Of a DNA stretch of 14,027 nucleotides, positions 6,162 to 13,126 are shown in pieces. Position 1 is the first letter of the stretch, and each line of letters starts with the position of its first letter. The stretch comes from Saprospiraceae bacterium. GTDB taxonomy: Bacteria; Bacteroidota; Bacteroidia; Chitinophagales; Saprospiraceae. Under the pieces are notes generated by a model. That model was not told where the DNA came from and searched no databases. It worked only from the letters and a program-made list of their open reading frames with translations. The stretch covers positions 1 to 14,027 of the forward strand of contig JAHDBO010000025.1 of the NCBI GenBank assembly GCA_020630355.1, given 5' to 3'. A program made the position numbers and the translations under genes.

Positions 6162-9092
6162 TTGAGAAATACACTACATCAATACTACATCAAATCCTTT
6201 TTTTTCGCTATTTCTAGTATATTTTACTTGGATTTAAAATTCTGCATTTCTTTAACTTTTTTCATACCATTTAGCCTATTTGCCCAACAACTCAATATTG
6301 GTATTCCAATAATAGAGAATTTTCCGAAGGAAATATATGATGGAGGGACACAAACCTGGGATATAAACACGGACAACCACGGGCGTATTTTATTTGCTAA
6401 TAATCAGGGATTACTTTCTTTCGATGGAAAATATTGGAACATCAATCCGCTACCCAATAAAACAATCGTTCGTTCTATAGAAGTCGTAGATGATAAAATT
6501 TACGTTGGAGGTCAAAATGAACTAGGTTATTTTAAAGCCAATCAAAACGGCATCTTAGAATATCATTCCCTCAAACAGCTCCTGGCTAAAGCACACCAAG
6601 ATTTTACGGATGTTTGGGATATTGAATTTCATGATGGAAGTTTATTCTTTAGAACCAATTTCAAACTATTTCAGTATAAAAATCAGACTTTCAAAATTCA
6701 TCCTTCCAATTCTAATTTCAGATATTTAGGAAAAAGCAAAAACACCTTATTTGTACAGGACGACCAACTGGGGCTGTTATCTTTTAATGGTGAGAAAATT
6801 ACGGAAGCTCCTTACAGTGCCTATTTCAAGGATAAAATAGTAACGGCTGCTACTCAACTCGACGATGCAATTCTTGTCTGTACTTTAAAAAATGGCCTCT
6901 TCAAAATTACTGGTAATAAGGTTTCTATTTGGGACAGCCCCGATTTCAATCTTCTAAAAAAAGAGAGGATTTATCATGCCAAACAACTTCAAAATGGAAA
7001 TCTAGCCATAGCCACTTCTCTTAACGGGGTTTATCTGATTAATAAAGAAGGCCGCATCACTGAAAATATCTCTAACAAACAAGGACTCCAAAACAACAAT
7101 GTTTTATTTCTTTATGAAGATGCTTATCAAAACTTATGGGCCGGATTAGATAACGGTATAGATTATATCAAACTTAGCTCACCTTATCGGTTGATCTATC
7201 CTGATGGCAATTTGCAGGGTACGGGATATGCTACTGTCATACATAAGGAAAAGCTCTACTTGGGCACCTCCAATGGTCTTTTTGTATTGGACTGGAAACC
7301 TCAATACTTCCTAGGAGAACAAGATGATTTTAGGCTTATCCCTGGAACACAAGGACAAGTCTGGAATTTGAACATCGTTGATAATCAACTAATACTTGGA
7401 CATCACGAGGGAAGTTTTATTGTAGATGATGAACGAGTCAATAAGATTTCTAATATAGAAGGTGCTTGGCTACATAAAAAACTCGACGAGTCACTCACAA
7501 TCAAAGGTCATTACAATGGTCTGTCCATTGACTCAGAACAAAATCAATTCAATTTTAAAGCAATAGAAGGTGACTTTCAGGAATCTTCTCGCTTTCTAGA
7601 GGTCGATGGCAACCAAGTATGGGTATCTCATCCTTATAAAGGCGTTTATAAAATTCAATTAGATACTTCTCTACAAAATATCTCAGAAATACGCTTGTAT
7701 GATACCCTTCAAGGACTTCCCTCTGAATTATTTAATCATGTTTTTAAAATAGAAAATGAAATATTAGTTACAGGCGAAAAAGGGATTTATAGCTATGATA
7801 ATCAAAAAGATTCTTTTGTCATCAATACTACTTTTTCTAAGCAGCTAGGCTCCAATAATCAAATCAAAAGACTCATACCCGATAAAAAAGGAAATATTTG
7901 GTTTGTAAAAAATGATGATGTCGGGGTAATCAACGTGGATAGAAAAGGACTGGACAGGACACTTGAAATTGAAACCTTTCCTTTTTTCCATAAGAAATTA
8001 GTAGGTGGTTTTGAAAATATTTATCCTTACGATGAACGCAATATTATACTAGGTTCTGAAAAAGGCTTTATACATTTCACCCATAATCAGCAACAATCAG
8101 TTGAGGATTCTTTTCACTTGCTCATCAGTGAAGTCAATCTGATACACCCCAAAGAGCGTTTGATATATAAGGAACATGCGCAGAACTTGTCGGAGACTTT
8201 TACTTTTGAAACGAATGAAGATGCTATTCGATTCAACTTTGCTGCTACCCACTATCCGAATCTAAAAAACATCAAGTACCAATACAAGCTGGATGGCATT
8301 GGTGAAGAGTGGTCTTCTTGGACAGATAAAACTGAAAAAGAATACAACAATCTGAAACATGGAAAATATACGTTTCATCTAAGAGCTAAAAATCAGAATG
8401 GACTAATTGTCGAGCGAACTGGCTTTGAGTTTGAAATCCAAGCACCATGGTATTTGAGTTACATTGCTTATACCATATATATTATATTGTCATTCGTTTT
8501 CTTAGCTAGCATCATTTTCATACCACAAAAAAGATTTTCGGAAGAGAAAGCCCAATTAAAAAAAGTACAAGCTCAAAAAGAACAGGCATTTCAGGCAGAA
8601 ATCGAAGAAACAGAGAAGGCATTGATTCAGGTTAAAAATGAAAAGTTGCAAGCCGAATTGGCTTTAAAAAACAGAACCTTGACCAGCTCCGCCATGCATC
8701 TGGTTCAGAAGAGCGGTCTGATAAATAAGCTACGTAAAGATCTAGAAGAAATTTCTAAGGATTCCGAAATCGCTAGCACCAAAAAACGCATCAAAAAAAT
8801 CATCCGCCAGTTGAGTCACGACGAACACCTGGACGATGAATGGGAAAATTTCGTACTCCACTTCGAGCAGGTACATAGTGGTTTTACACAACGCATCAAC
8901 AGAGAATACCCTAACTTGACCCCTAAAGAACAAAAGTTGTGTATTTATCTCCGCATGAATTTTTCTACTAAAGAAATTGCACAAATGATGAATATCTCCG
9001 TACGAGGAGTTGAAATCAGCCGTTATAGACTTAGAAAAAAATTGAACTTGGATACGGAAATCAATCTGTCCAAATTCATGATGAATTACTAA
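6162..9092 (+). CDS. Membrane-spanning one-component regulator: Reg_prop beta-propeller, Y_Y_Y domain, LuxR-type HTH
   Basis: A 976-residue sensor-regulator that probably detects imported glycan in the periplasm and acts on DNA directly. After an N-terminal signal sequence (...FIPFSLFAQQ) comes a long beta-propeller region (about residues 50-650) with two-component-regulator-propeller repeats, for example QGLQNNNVLFLYEDAYQNLW around 307-326. A Y_Y_Y domain (about 683-762: YQYKLDGIGEEWSSWT, LKHGKYTFHLRAKN) is followed by one transmembrane helix (765-787), a Glu/Lys/Gln-rich coiled coil (about 792-842), and a C-terminal LuxR-type helix-turn-helix (917-976: LTPKEQKLCIYLRMNFSTKEIAQMMNIS). No histidine kinase or receiver is present, unlike hybrid HTCS proteins. 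The first possible start is TTG at 6162. An in-frame TTG at 6228 would give a tidier signal peptide beginning MDLKFCISL; no in-frame ATG exists nearby and a stop precedes at 6138. Divergent to the transporter operon, it is the likely local regulator. Confidence 0.92.
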   Translation: MRNTLHQYYIKSFFFAISSIFYLDLKFCISLTFFIPFSLFAQQLNIGIPIIENFPKEIYDGGTQTWDINTDNHGRILFANNQGLLSFDGKYWNINPLPNKTIVRSIEVVDDKIYVGGQNELGYFKANQNGILEYHSLKQLLAKAHQDFTDVWDIEFHDGSLFFRTNFKLFQYKNQTFKIHPSNSNFRYLGKSKNTLFVQDDQLGLLSFNGEKITEAPYSAYFKDKIVTAATQLDDAILVCTLKNGLFKITGNKVSIWDSPDFNLLKKERIYHAKQLQNGNLAIATSLNGVYLINKEGRITENISNKQGLQNNNVLFLYEDAYQNLWAGLDNGIDYIKLSSPYRLIYPDGNLQGTGYATVIHKEKLYLGTSNGLFVLDWKPQYFLGEQDDFRLIPGTQGQVWNLNIVDNQLILGHHEGSFIVDDERVNKISNIEGAWLHKKLDESLTIKGHYNGLSIDSEQNQFNFKAIEGDFQESSRFLEVDGNQVWVSHPYKGVYKIQLDTSLQNISEIRLYDTLQGLPSELFNHVFKIENEILVTGEKGIYSYDNQKDSFVINTTFSKQLGSNNQIKRLIPDKKGNIWFVKNDDVGVINVDRKGLDRTLEIETFPFFHKKLVGGFENIYPYDERNIILGSEKGFIHFTHNQQQSVEDSFHLLISEVNLIHPKERLIYKEHAQNLSETFTFETNEDAIRFNFAATHYPNLKNIKYQYKLDGIGEEWSSWTDKTEKEYNNLKHGKYTFHLRAKNQNGLIVERTGFEFEIQAPWYLSYIAYTIYIILSFVFLASIIFIPQKRFSEEKAQLKKVQAQKEQAFQAEIEETEKALIQVKNEKLQAELALKNRTLTSSAMHLVQKSGLINKLRKDLEEISKDSEIASTKKRIKKIIRQLSHDEHLDDEWENFVLHFEQVHSGFTQRINREYPNLTPKEQKLCIYLRMNFSTKEIAQMMNISVRGVEISRYRLRKKLNLDTEINLSKFMMNY

Positions 9093-9101
9093 ATTACCTT
9101 G

Positions 9102-10163
9102 ATGTTGCGTTCATATTTTCTTTGTATCTTTCTATGTCTCACCCACTTGTTGCAGGCCGACTACCGTATCGAGGGCAAAGTCAACATGAAGGGCAACTGG
9201 CAGAATACCATTTATTTGGCGACTATCAACAAATTGGATGATTACTACAATGCCAACGCAGCGCATATTATCAATTCAGCTCCTATTGACAGTGATGGTA
9301 ATTTTTCATTGAGCGGCAACAACCTCCCCAACCATTCTCAATTCTATCGGCTCTATCTTATCAAAGAAACCCATTCCGAATTTAACGCTTGTCTGTTTGA
9401 GGGCGGAGAAGAACATAATTTCATCCACCTTCTCTTGGATAATAAATCCAGAATCAGCGTTTTATCCGACCATACCACTTTTGCCCCTTTTGGGAATTAT
9501 CAAATCAAAGGCGATACACCTAATCAATTGATGAAACAACTCGGCACGCTCGTCTATCCCAGTTACATTTTTTATGAAATCCGATTTCCTTCGGAATTAC
9601 AATTTGCTAGGGACAAACTCAATCGGGATTTATTTCATTTTGCAGACACCTGCTCCAATATCTTAGTTGCCCTTGCTGCACTCAACAATACCGACTTCGA
9701 TAATTATTTTCATAATTATAAAAAACAATACCTTTCTTTTGCCCAAACCTTGAAGAATGAACTCCCTCAGCATCCTTATACTGAAGATTACTTTCGTAAA
9801 ATGAGGTACTATGGAGAAGAGAGCATTGCGCCTTTTTGGTCACATTGGAGCTTCTGGACCAGTCTTTTTCTAGGAGGAATCTGTGCTTTTCTTTTTATTG
9901 AAAATAGAAAACTAAAACAAGGAATAAGCAGAAAAACCTCTTCGTATGATGAAGCCGCATTCCAATTGACCAAACAAGAAGAAAAAATCCTTCAGCTCAT
10001 TGTCCAAGGGCAATCCAATAAAGAAATAGCCAGCACTTTGTATGTAGAATTAAGCACCGTCAAATCCCATATCAACAAACTCTATTCTAAACTATCGGTT
10101 AGCAAACGCAGTGAAGCCATCCAAAAAGCCAAATCAATAAACAATTATAAATCAGCCGAATAA
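9102..10163 (+). CDS. Membrane-anchored LuxR-family regulator with DUF4369-like extracytoplasmic domain
   Basis: A 353-residue protein counted from ATG 9102; a TTG directly in front at 9099 is less likely. Residues 1-19 are a signal peptide or first membrane helix (SYFLCIFLCLTHLLQA). Residues about 21-150 resemble DUF4369, the beta domain usually found in front of AhpC/TSA thiol-disulfide proteins: YRIEGKVNMKGNWQNTIYLA, APIDSDGNFSLSG. A mostly helical stretch follows (about 165-240), then one transmembrane helix (about 251-267) and a canonical GerE/LuxR helix-turn-helix (288-345: QLTKQEEKILQLIVQGQSNK, then STVKSHINKLYSKL). The start is 9 nt after the stop of the large regulator, so the two are probably cotranscribed and translationally coupled. 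No receiver or kinase domain is present; it appears to be a second direct membrane-to-DNA sensor. Ligand unknown; a role in the same glycan response is inferred from linkage. Confidence 0.88.
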   Translation: MLRSYFLCIFLCLTHLLQADYRIEGKVNMKGNWQNTIYLATINKLDDYYNANAAHIINSAPIDSDGNFSLSGNNLPNHSQFYRLYLIKETHSEFNACLFEGGEEHNFIHLLLDNKSRISVLSDHTTFAPFGNYQIKGDTPNQLMKQLGTLVYPSYIFYEIRFPSELQFARDKLNRDLFHFADTCSNILVALAALNNTDFDNYFHNYKKQYLSFAQTLKNELPQHPYTEDYFRKMRYYGEESIAPFWSHWSFWTSLFLGGICAFLFIENRKLKQGISRKTSSYDEAAFQLTKQEEKILQLIVQGQSNKEIASTLYVELSTVKSHINKLYSKLSVSKRSEAIQKAKSINNYKSAE

Positions 10164-10182
10164 AGGGTTCTACAACCTTTTT
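10162..10182 (+). terminator. Candidate rho-independent terminator after the regulator pair
   Basis: AAAGGGTT, loop CTAC and AACCTTTT form an 8-bp stem including one G-U pair, overlapping the stop codon and ending in a run of five T. It would end the two-regulator transcript. The stem is A/U-rich and thus modest. Confidence 0.5.
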
Positions 10183-10220
10183 CCACCCCTGTTTCCCCTC
10201 TTTTATCCACCCATTAAAAA

Positions 10221-10233
10221 TAGGGATTCCCTA
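10221..10233. repeat. Short perfect inverted repeat upstream of thioredoxin-fold gene
   Basis: TAGGGA-T-TCCCTA is symmetrical around one base, 50 bp before the thioredoxin-fold start codon. It could be an operator or part of a leader hairpin. A one-mismatch -7 box (CATATTTG) lies just downstream at 10244-10251, without a clear -33 element. Function is not established. Confidence 0.3.
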
Positions 10234-10282
10234 AGAAGCCCGCCATATTTGTGTCATTCTTTAACGATTTAAAATCTAATTT

Positions 10283-10792
10283 ATGAACACGTTTAAAACG
10301 GTATTCCTTGCCATCATTGCCCTAGGCTTATTTTCTTTTTGCCTAGTAGATAGCAACACGAATCTAAGCGCACCCACTAGCCAACTAAAATGGCACAGCA
10401 TCCAAGAATTGGAACGTCTAGCTAAAGAATCCAACAAAAAAATAATCGTAGACATCTACACGGACTGGTGTCGCCCCTGCAAGATGATGGACTCCAAAAC
10501 CTTTCAAGACCCCTCTCTCATTGAACATTTAAACAAAAACTTCAAAATGGTCAAATTCAATGCAGAAAGCAGGGGCGATATCGAACTATCAGGCAAAACT
10601 TATGGGTTTGTAAAAGGAGGTCGAAGAGGGTATCACCAGCTCGCAGCCAAACTCACAAATGGAAGGCTTGCTTACCCTTCTTTTGCCATTTTGAATACCA
10701 ATCTTGAAGTAGAAAAAGTGATTGTAGGTTATAAAGATGCCGCTACTTTTAAAGCGATGACTACAAGCAAAGAAGTGCTTGGACAGAAATAA
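10283..10792 (+). CDS. Exported thioredoxin-fold protein (WCRPC active site)
   Basis: A 169-residue protein with an N-terminal hydrophobic export segment (residues about 4-22) and a single thioredoxin domain. The active site is WCRPC at residues 62-66 in KIIVDIYTDWCRPCKMMD, the pattern of thioredoxin-like proteins of the Thioredoxin_7/DsbD-gamma type. The cis-proline is in LAYPSFAI (Pro132). It probably acts in the periplasm or on the membrane as a thiol-disulfide reductant or chaperone-like protein; its partner is unknown. Cys20 sits at the end of the hydrophobic stretch, but the preceding FSF is a poor lipobox, so a lipoprotein is uncertain. It has its own 119-bp upstream gap containing a terminator, so it is probably transcribed separately from the regulators. 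Confidence 0.88.
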   Translation: MNTFKTVFLAIIALGLFSFCLVDSNTNLSAPTSQLKWHSIQELERLAKESNKKIIVDIYTDWCRPCKMMDSKTFQDPSLIEHLNKNFKMVKFNAESRGDIELSGKTYGFVKGGRRGYHQLAAKLTNGRLAYPSFAILNTNLEVEKVIVGYKDAATFKAMTTSKEVLGQK

Positions 10793-10810
10793 TGGCGCTT
10801 GCAAGCGTCA
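10793..10810. repeat. Near-perfect 18-bp palindrome just after thioredoxin-fold stop codon
   Basis: TGGCGCTTGCAAGCGTCA contains the perfect 12-bp palindrome CGCTTGCAAGCG and pairs over its whole length if one G-U is allowed. It begins immediately after the TAA and sits directly in front of the larger terminator hairpin. It may add to termination or protect the mRNA 3' end. Confidence 0.4.
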
Positions 10811-10812
10811 AA

Positions 10813-10844
10813 TCCCGAATTTTGATTTCCTTCAAAGTTCGGGA
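10813..10844. terminator. Strong bidirectional terminator between convergent genes
   Basis: TCCCGAATTTTGA and TCAAAGTTCGGGA form a 13-bp stem with one G-U pair around the 6-nt loop TTTCCT. It lies between the convergent thioredoxin-fold gene (ends 10792) and the TspO-related gene (ends 10864). Flanking T-rich bases (TGATTTG on plus, TTTGA on minus) are short on both sides, which suits a terminator shared by both strands. Confidence 0.75.
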
Positions 10845-10863
10845 TGATTTGTAGTAAGCATAT

Positions 10864-11637
10864 TCAACTATGATAAACAGACTTTTTAGCTACAAAAGTA
10901 TGATAAAGAATTCCTGCTGCCACAAATAAAGCAGACATTAATGCCGTCCATTGCAGCACTTCTATCTCCCCCCAATGCCTAACCGAAATGGCAAGCAAAG
11001 CCCATACTCCAACTCCTGCAAAGACCTGCATATTACGTTGGAACAACACAAATAAATTCACACAAGCAGCCACAAATATCATGACAATTGTCCAGTTGGT
11101 TTCATTCATACCTTGCGCCCAGTTAATCTTGGCTAAATAAGCGGATATATTCGCAATTGTAGCGACTGTAATCCAACCTGAATAAAGCGAAACGGGTATC
11201 CAAGCATACCATTGAACATGTCTCTCTTCTGCTACTACCTGCATCCCTAATCGGAAGACAATGGTCAGTAAGGCAGTCAAAATCACCAACATTATTAAGA
11301 CCGAAATACCCGTCATTTCATTAAGCCAAAACCATAGCCAAGCGCAATTTGCTAGGTTTGCTAATATCAACCAAGGTCCTATAACCTCGATGACTTTATC
11401 ACTTTTAGTACTTCTAAACGCCAGATTAAGTTGATAAAGACCGTGAACTAGCAAGGCGATAAATATGACTCCCCAAATAGAAAAAGCATATCCTGCAGGT
11501 GTAAAAAGATTAGCATATTCATCGCTTAGAGAACCAACCGTATTCCCGTTGATACCCAAAGTATTGATATAATAATTCCAAAAAATAACAGTAATTATAG
11601 TAATGAAATTGAGCGTGGCGTATAATTTAGTTTTCAT
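10864..11637 (-). CDS. TspO/MBR-related, tryptophan-rich multi-pass membrane protein
   Basis: A 257-residue inner-membrane protein with about seven to eight hydrophobic helices and many tryptophans. The segment NLFTPAGYAFSIWGVIFIAL (about residues 44-63) resembles the first loop and helix of TspO/MBR proteins (FTPPGWVFGxVW), and ANCAWLWFWL and WIPVSLYSGWITVATIAN resemble later TspO signatures. Classical TspO has about 160 residues and five helices, so this is a longer relative of the kind often labelled tryptophan-rich sensory protein. Family knowledge links TspO to tetrapyrrole, sterol or stress-related ligand binding, but nothing here proves a ligand. It lies 75 bp downstream of the App1-type gene on the same strand and may be cotranscribed; its own promoter is not evident. 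The start is ATG at 11637. Confidence 0.7.
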   Translation of the reverse strand: MKTKLYATLNFITIITVIFWNYYINTLGINGNTVGSLSDEYANLFTPAGYAFSIWGVIFIALLVHGLYQLNLAFRSTKSDKVIEVIGPWLILANLANCAWLWFWLNEMTGISVLIMLVILTALLTIVFRLGMQVVAEERHVQWYAWIPVSLYSGWITVATIANISAYLAKINWAQGMNETNWTIVMIFVAACVNLFVLFQRNMQVFAGVGVWALLAISVRHWGEIEVLQWTALMSALFVAAGILYHTFVAKKSVYHS

Positions 11638-11712
11638 AATTTTCGATTTGAACTGGATTAATGTTTCAACGAAACAGAAATACGACCTTTAGTGTTAAAC
11701 ACACTTTTAGAA

Positions 11713-12804
11713 TCAGACCAATGCCGCAAAAGTTTTAGCATCTATGTAGCCCTTCTTGATAGCATGAAGGGCCGCTTGTTTGGTTCGGTCAAAGAGTACC
11801 AAATCGACCTTAAGTTTTTTCAATTCTTTTTGCATTGCCTTCACCGAGTTTACTCGTTTTTCCCCTATGATATCTCGGATATAAACCGCCTTGATGCGCT
11901 CGGGAAAATGCTTGACTACATCTGTGAATATTTCAGGGTCATGTTGTCCATTATCACCGATTAAAATAAAGGGCAAGTTGGGATAAGCATTAAGGATTTT
12001 CTCAATTTCCTTGAATTTATGCCCATGATGATTATTCTGCTTGAATTTAGATTCTTCTACACCATAATCCCGAAGAATGAAAGGTCCTTTAGGCAGTCGA
12101 TTGAGCTCGAAAAAGTCGACAATGAAATCAAATAAATTCCAAGGGCTGCTCGATACATAAAAGAAAGGATTGTTACCGCCCATTCCCTTTTTGAGCGATT
12201 TATAAAAAGAAGTGACCCCTCTAAAAGCGAGCCGTGTATGGGCATTGTTTAATATCGTCAAGCTGACCATGCGGAACACGCTGTCTGCCCGCGTGATCAT
12301 TATCGTATCATCGATGTCCGAGATAACACCAAATTTAGCCTTAGGGGATGGAAAAAAGATATTGGACTTAGCGGAAATCGTTTCGTATTTGCTAAATTGA
12401 CGATCTATTACCTCAACCGTGATTTCGTTCCAGAGCTTTCTGTCCTTGAAACTTTCAGGTGACGGTAACTGCTTTTCAAAGTATCCTTCATCATCCGTTT
12501 GGAAAATTTCATCAATCCCTTCGCCAGTGACCCGCATCAATACATAAGGCAATTCATCTGAACCGAACCGCTTGTACATATTGATGAGGTTGCGCCAAGT
12601 AGAATGTGATTCACTAGGCTTGTCTATGCCCTTATCCATGTATAAGCGCCCTTTTACAAAAAAGCTGCTATCATTCCCGTAAGAATAATAACATTCGATT
12701 TTAACAGGTGCCTTTCTAGGCTTTTTTTTCTTAATACTCATCGCATCAAAGCTGTCTTCAGGCTCATCGGTGAACCGGGCGAGTTTTTTTCTCCAACTGG
12801 ACAT
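11713..12804 (-). CDS. App1-type (DUF2183) phosphatidate phosphatase, HAD-like
   Basis: A 363-residue protein of the App1/DUF2183 family, whose yeast member dephosphorylates phosphatidate to diacylglycerol. The HAD-like catalytic motif is SDIDDTIM, with Asp163 and Asp165 as nucleophile and acid/base. FYVSSSPWNLFDFI (motif II region, about 215-228), HHGHKFKEI (about 259-267) and LIGDNGQHDPEIF (about 281-293) complete the expected pattern. An N-terminal beta-rich domain (about 34-150) precedes the catalytic part, and a basic patch KKKKPRK (25-31) could favour acidic membranes. No signal peptide is seen, so it is cytoplasmic or membrane-associated. ATG 12804 is preferred because it is preceded by GGA at suitable distance; an in-frame TTG at 12861 would add 19 residues. 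Substrate in this organism is inferred from the family only. Confidence 0.88.
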   Translation of the reverse strand: MSSWRKKLARFTDEPEDSFDAMSIKKKKPRKAPVKIECYYSYGNDSSFFVKGRLYMDKGIDKPSESHSTWRNLINMYKRFGSDELPYVLMRVTGEGIDEIFQTDDEGYFEKQLPSPESFKDRKLWNEITVEVIDRQFSKYETISAKSNIFFPSPKAKFGVISDIDDTIMITRADSVFRMVSLTILNNAHTRLAFRGVTSFYKSLKKGMGGNNPFFYVSSSPWNLFDFIVDFFELNRLPKGPFILRDYGVEESKFKQNNHHGHKFKEIEKILNAYPNLPFILIGDNGQHDPEIFTDVVKHFPERIKAVYIRDIIGEKRVNSVKAMQKELKKLKVDLVLFDRTKQAALHAIKKGYIDAKTFAALV

Positions 12805-13126
12805 TTTATCCAAGAAAAAGTGGTAGAACCAATCATTTAAAGTTAGAAAAAAATTATGCAAGGGGTACTAATGTTTTATGGTTTAATGAAAATTTAATTT
12901 CAACAATTACTATCCGACAAAATATCGACATAAATCAATGATTCATCCATCTTTATTTAGACGCTATTCAACGAAATTGTAACGGTTGAAAAGCAAGATA
13001 TGTTCCCTTTGTTTTTAGATATTTTAATTATACTTGCAAAGGCGTAATTTTGGGCTGGAAAGAATAGATTTTCAGTTAAACATTATAAAAATTGCCCCAA
13101 TTCACTCCCTCATAAAAAAACAAACT
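12805..13126. other. Intergenic region between divergent App1-type and GH3-family genes
   Basis: This 322-bp A/T-rich stretch holds one good candidate promoter for the plus-strand gene, listed separately, and no persuasive TAnnTTTG box for the minus-strand gene. The part from 12805 to 12861 is open in frame with the phosphatase gene and would be coding if its TTG start were used. I see no RNA gene or repeat. Confidence 0.6.
13008..13036 (+). promoter_or_regulatory. Candidate promoter for the GH3-family gene
   Basis: TTTG at 13008-13011, a 17-bp spacer and TATACTTG at 13029-13036 match the Bacteroidota -33/-7 pattern with one mismatch in the -7 box. Transcription would start near 13043, giving a leader of about 84 nt before ATG 13127. 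Confidence 0.45.

Noticed and set aside
9099..9101. TTG start for the second regulator
   Set aside because: The next codon is ATG, which is the more probable start.
10221..10233. TAGGGATTCCCTA as a terminator
   Set aside because: There is no T-run, and a better terminator candidate lies directly after the preceding stop codon.
11691..11705. AGTGT/ACACT inverted repeat after the App1-type gene as a terminator
   Set aside because: The stem is only 5 bp and lacks a T-run on the minus strand, where termination would be needed.
12805..12861. TTG start at 12861 for the App1-type gene
   Set aside because: ATG 12804 has a GGA at suitable distance and gives an N-terminus fitting the family; the extra 19 residues look like chance read-through, though they are not excluded.
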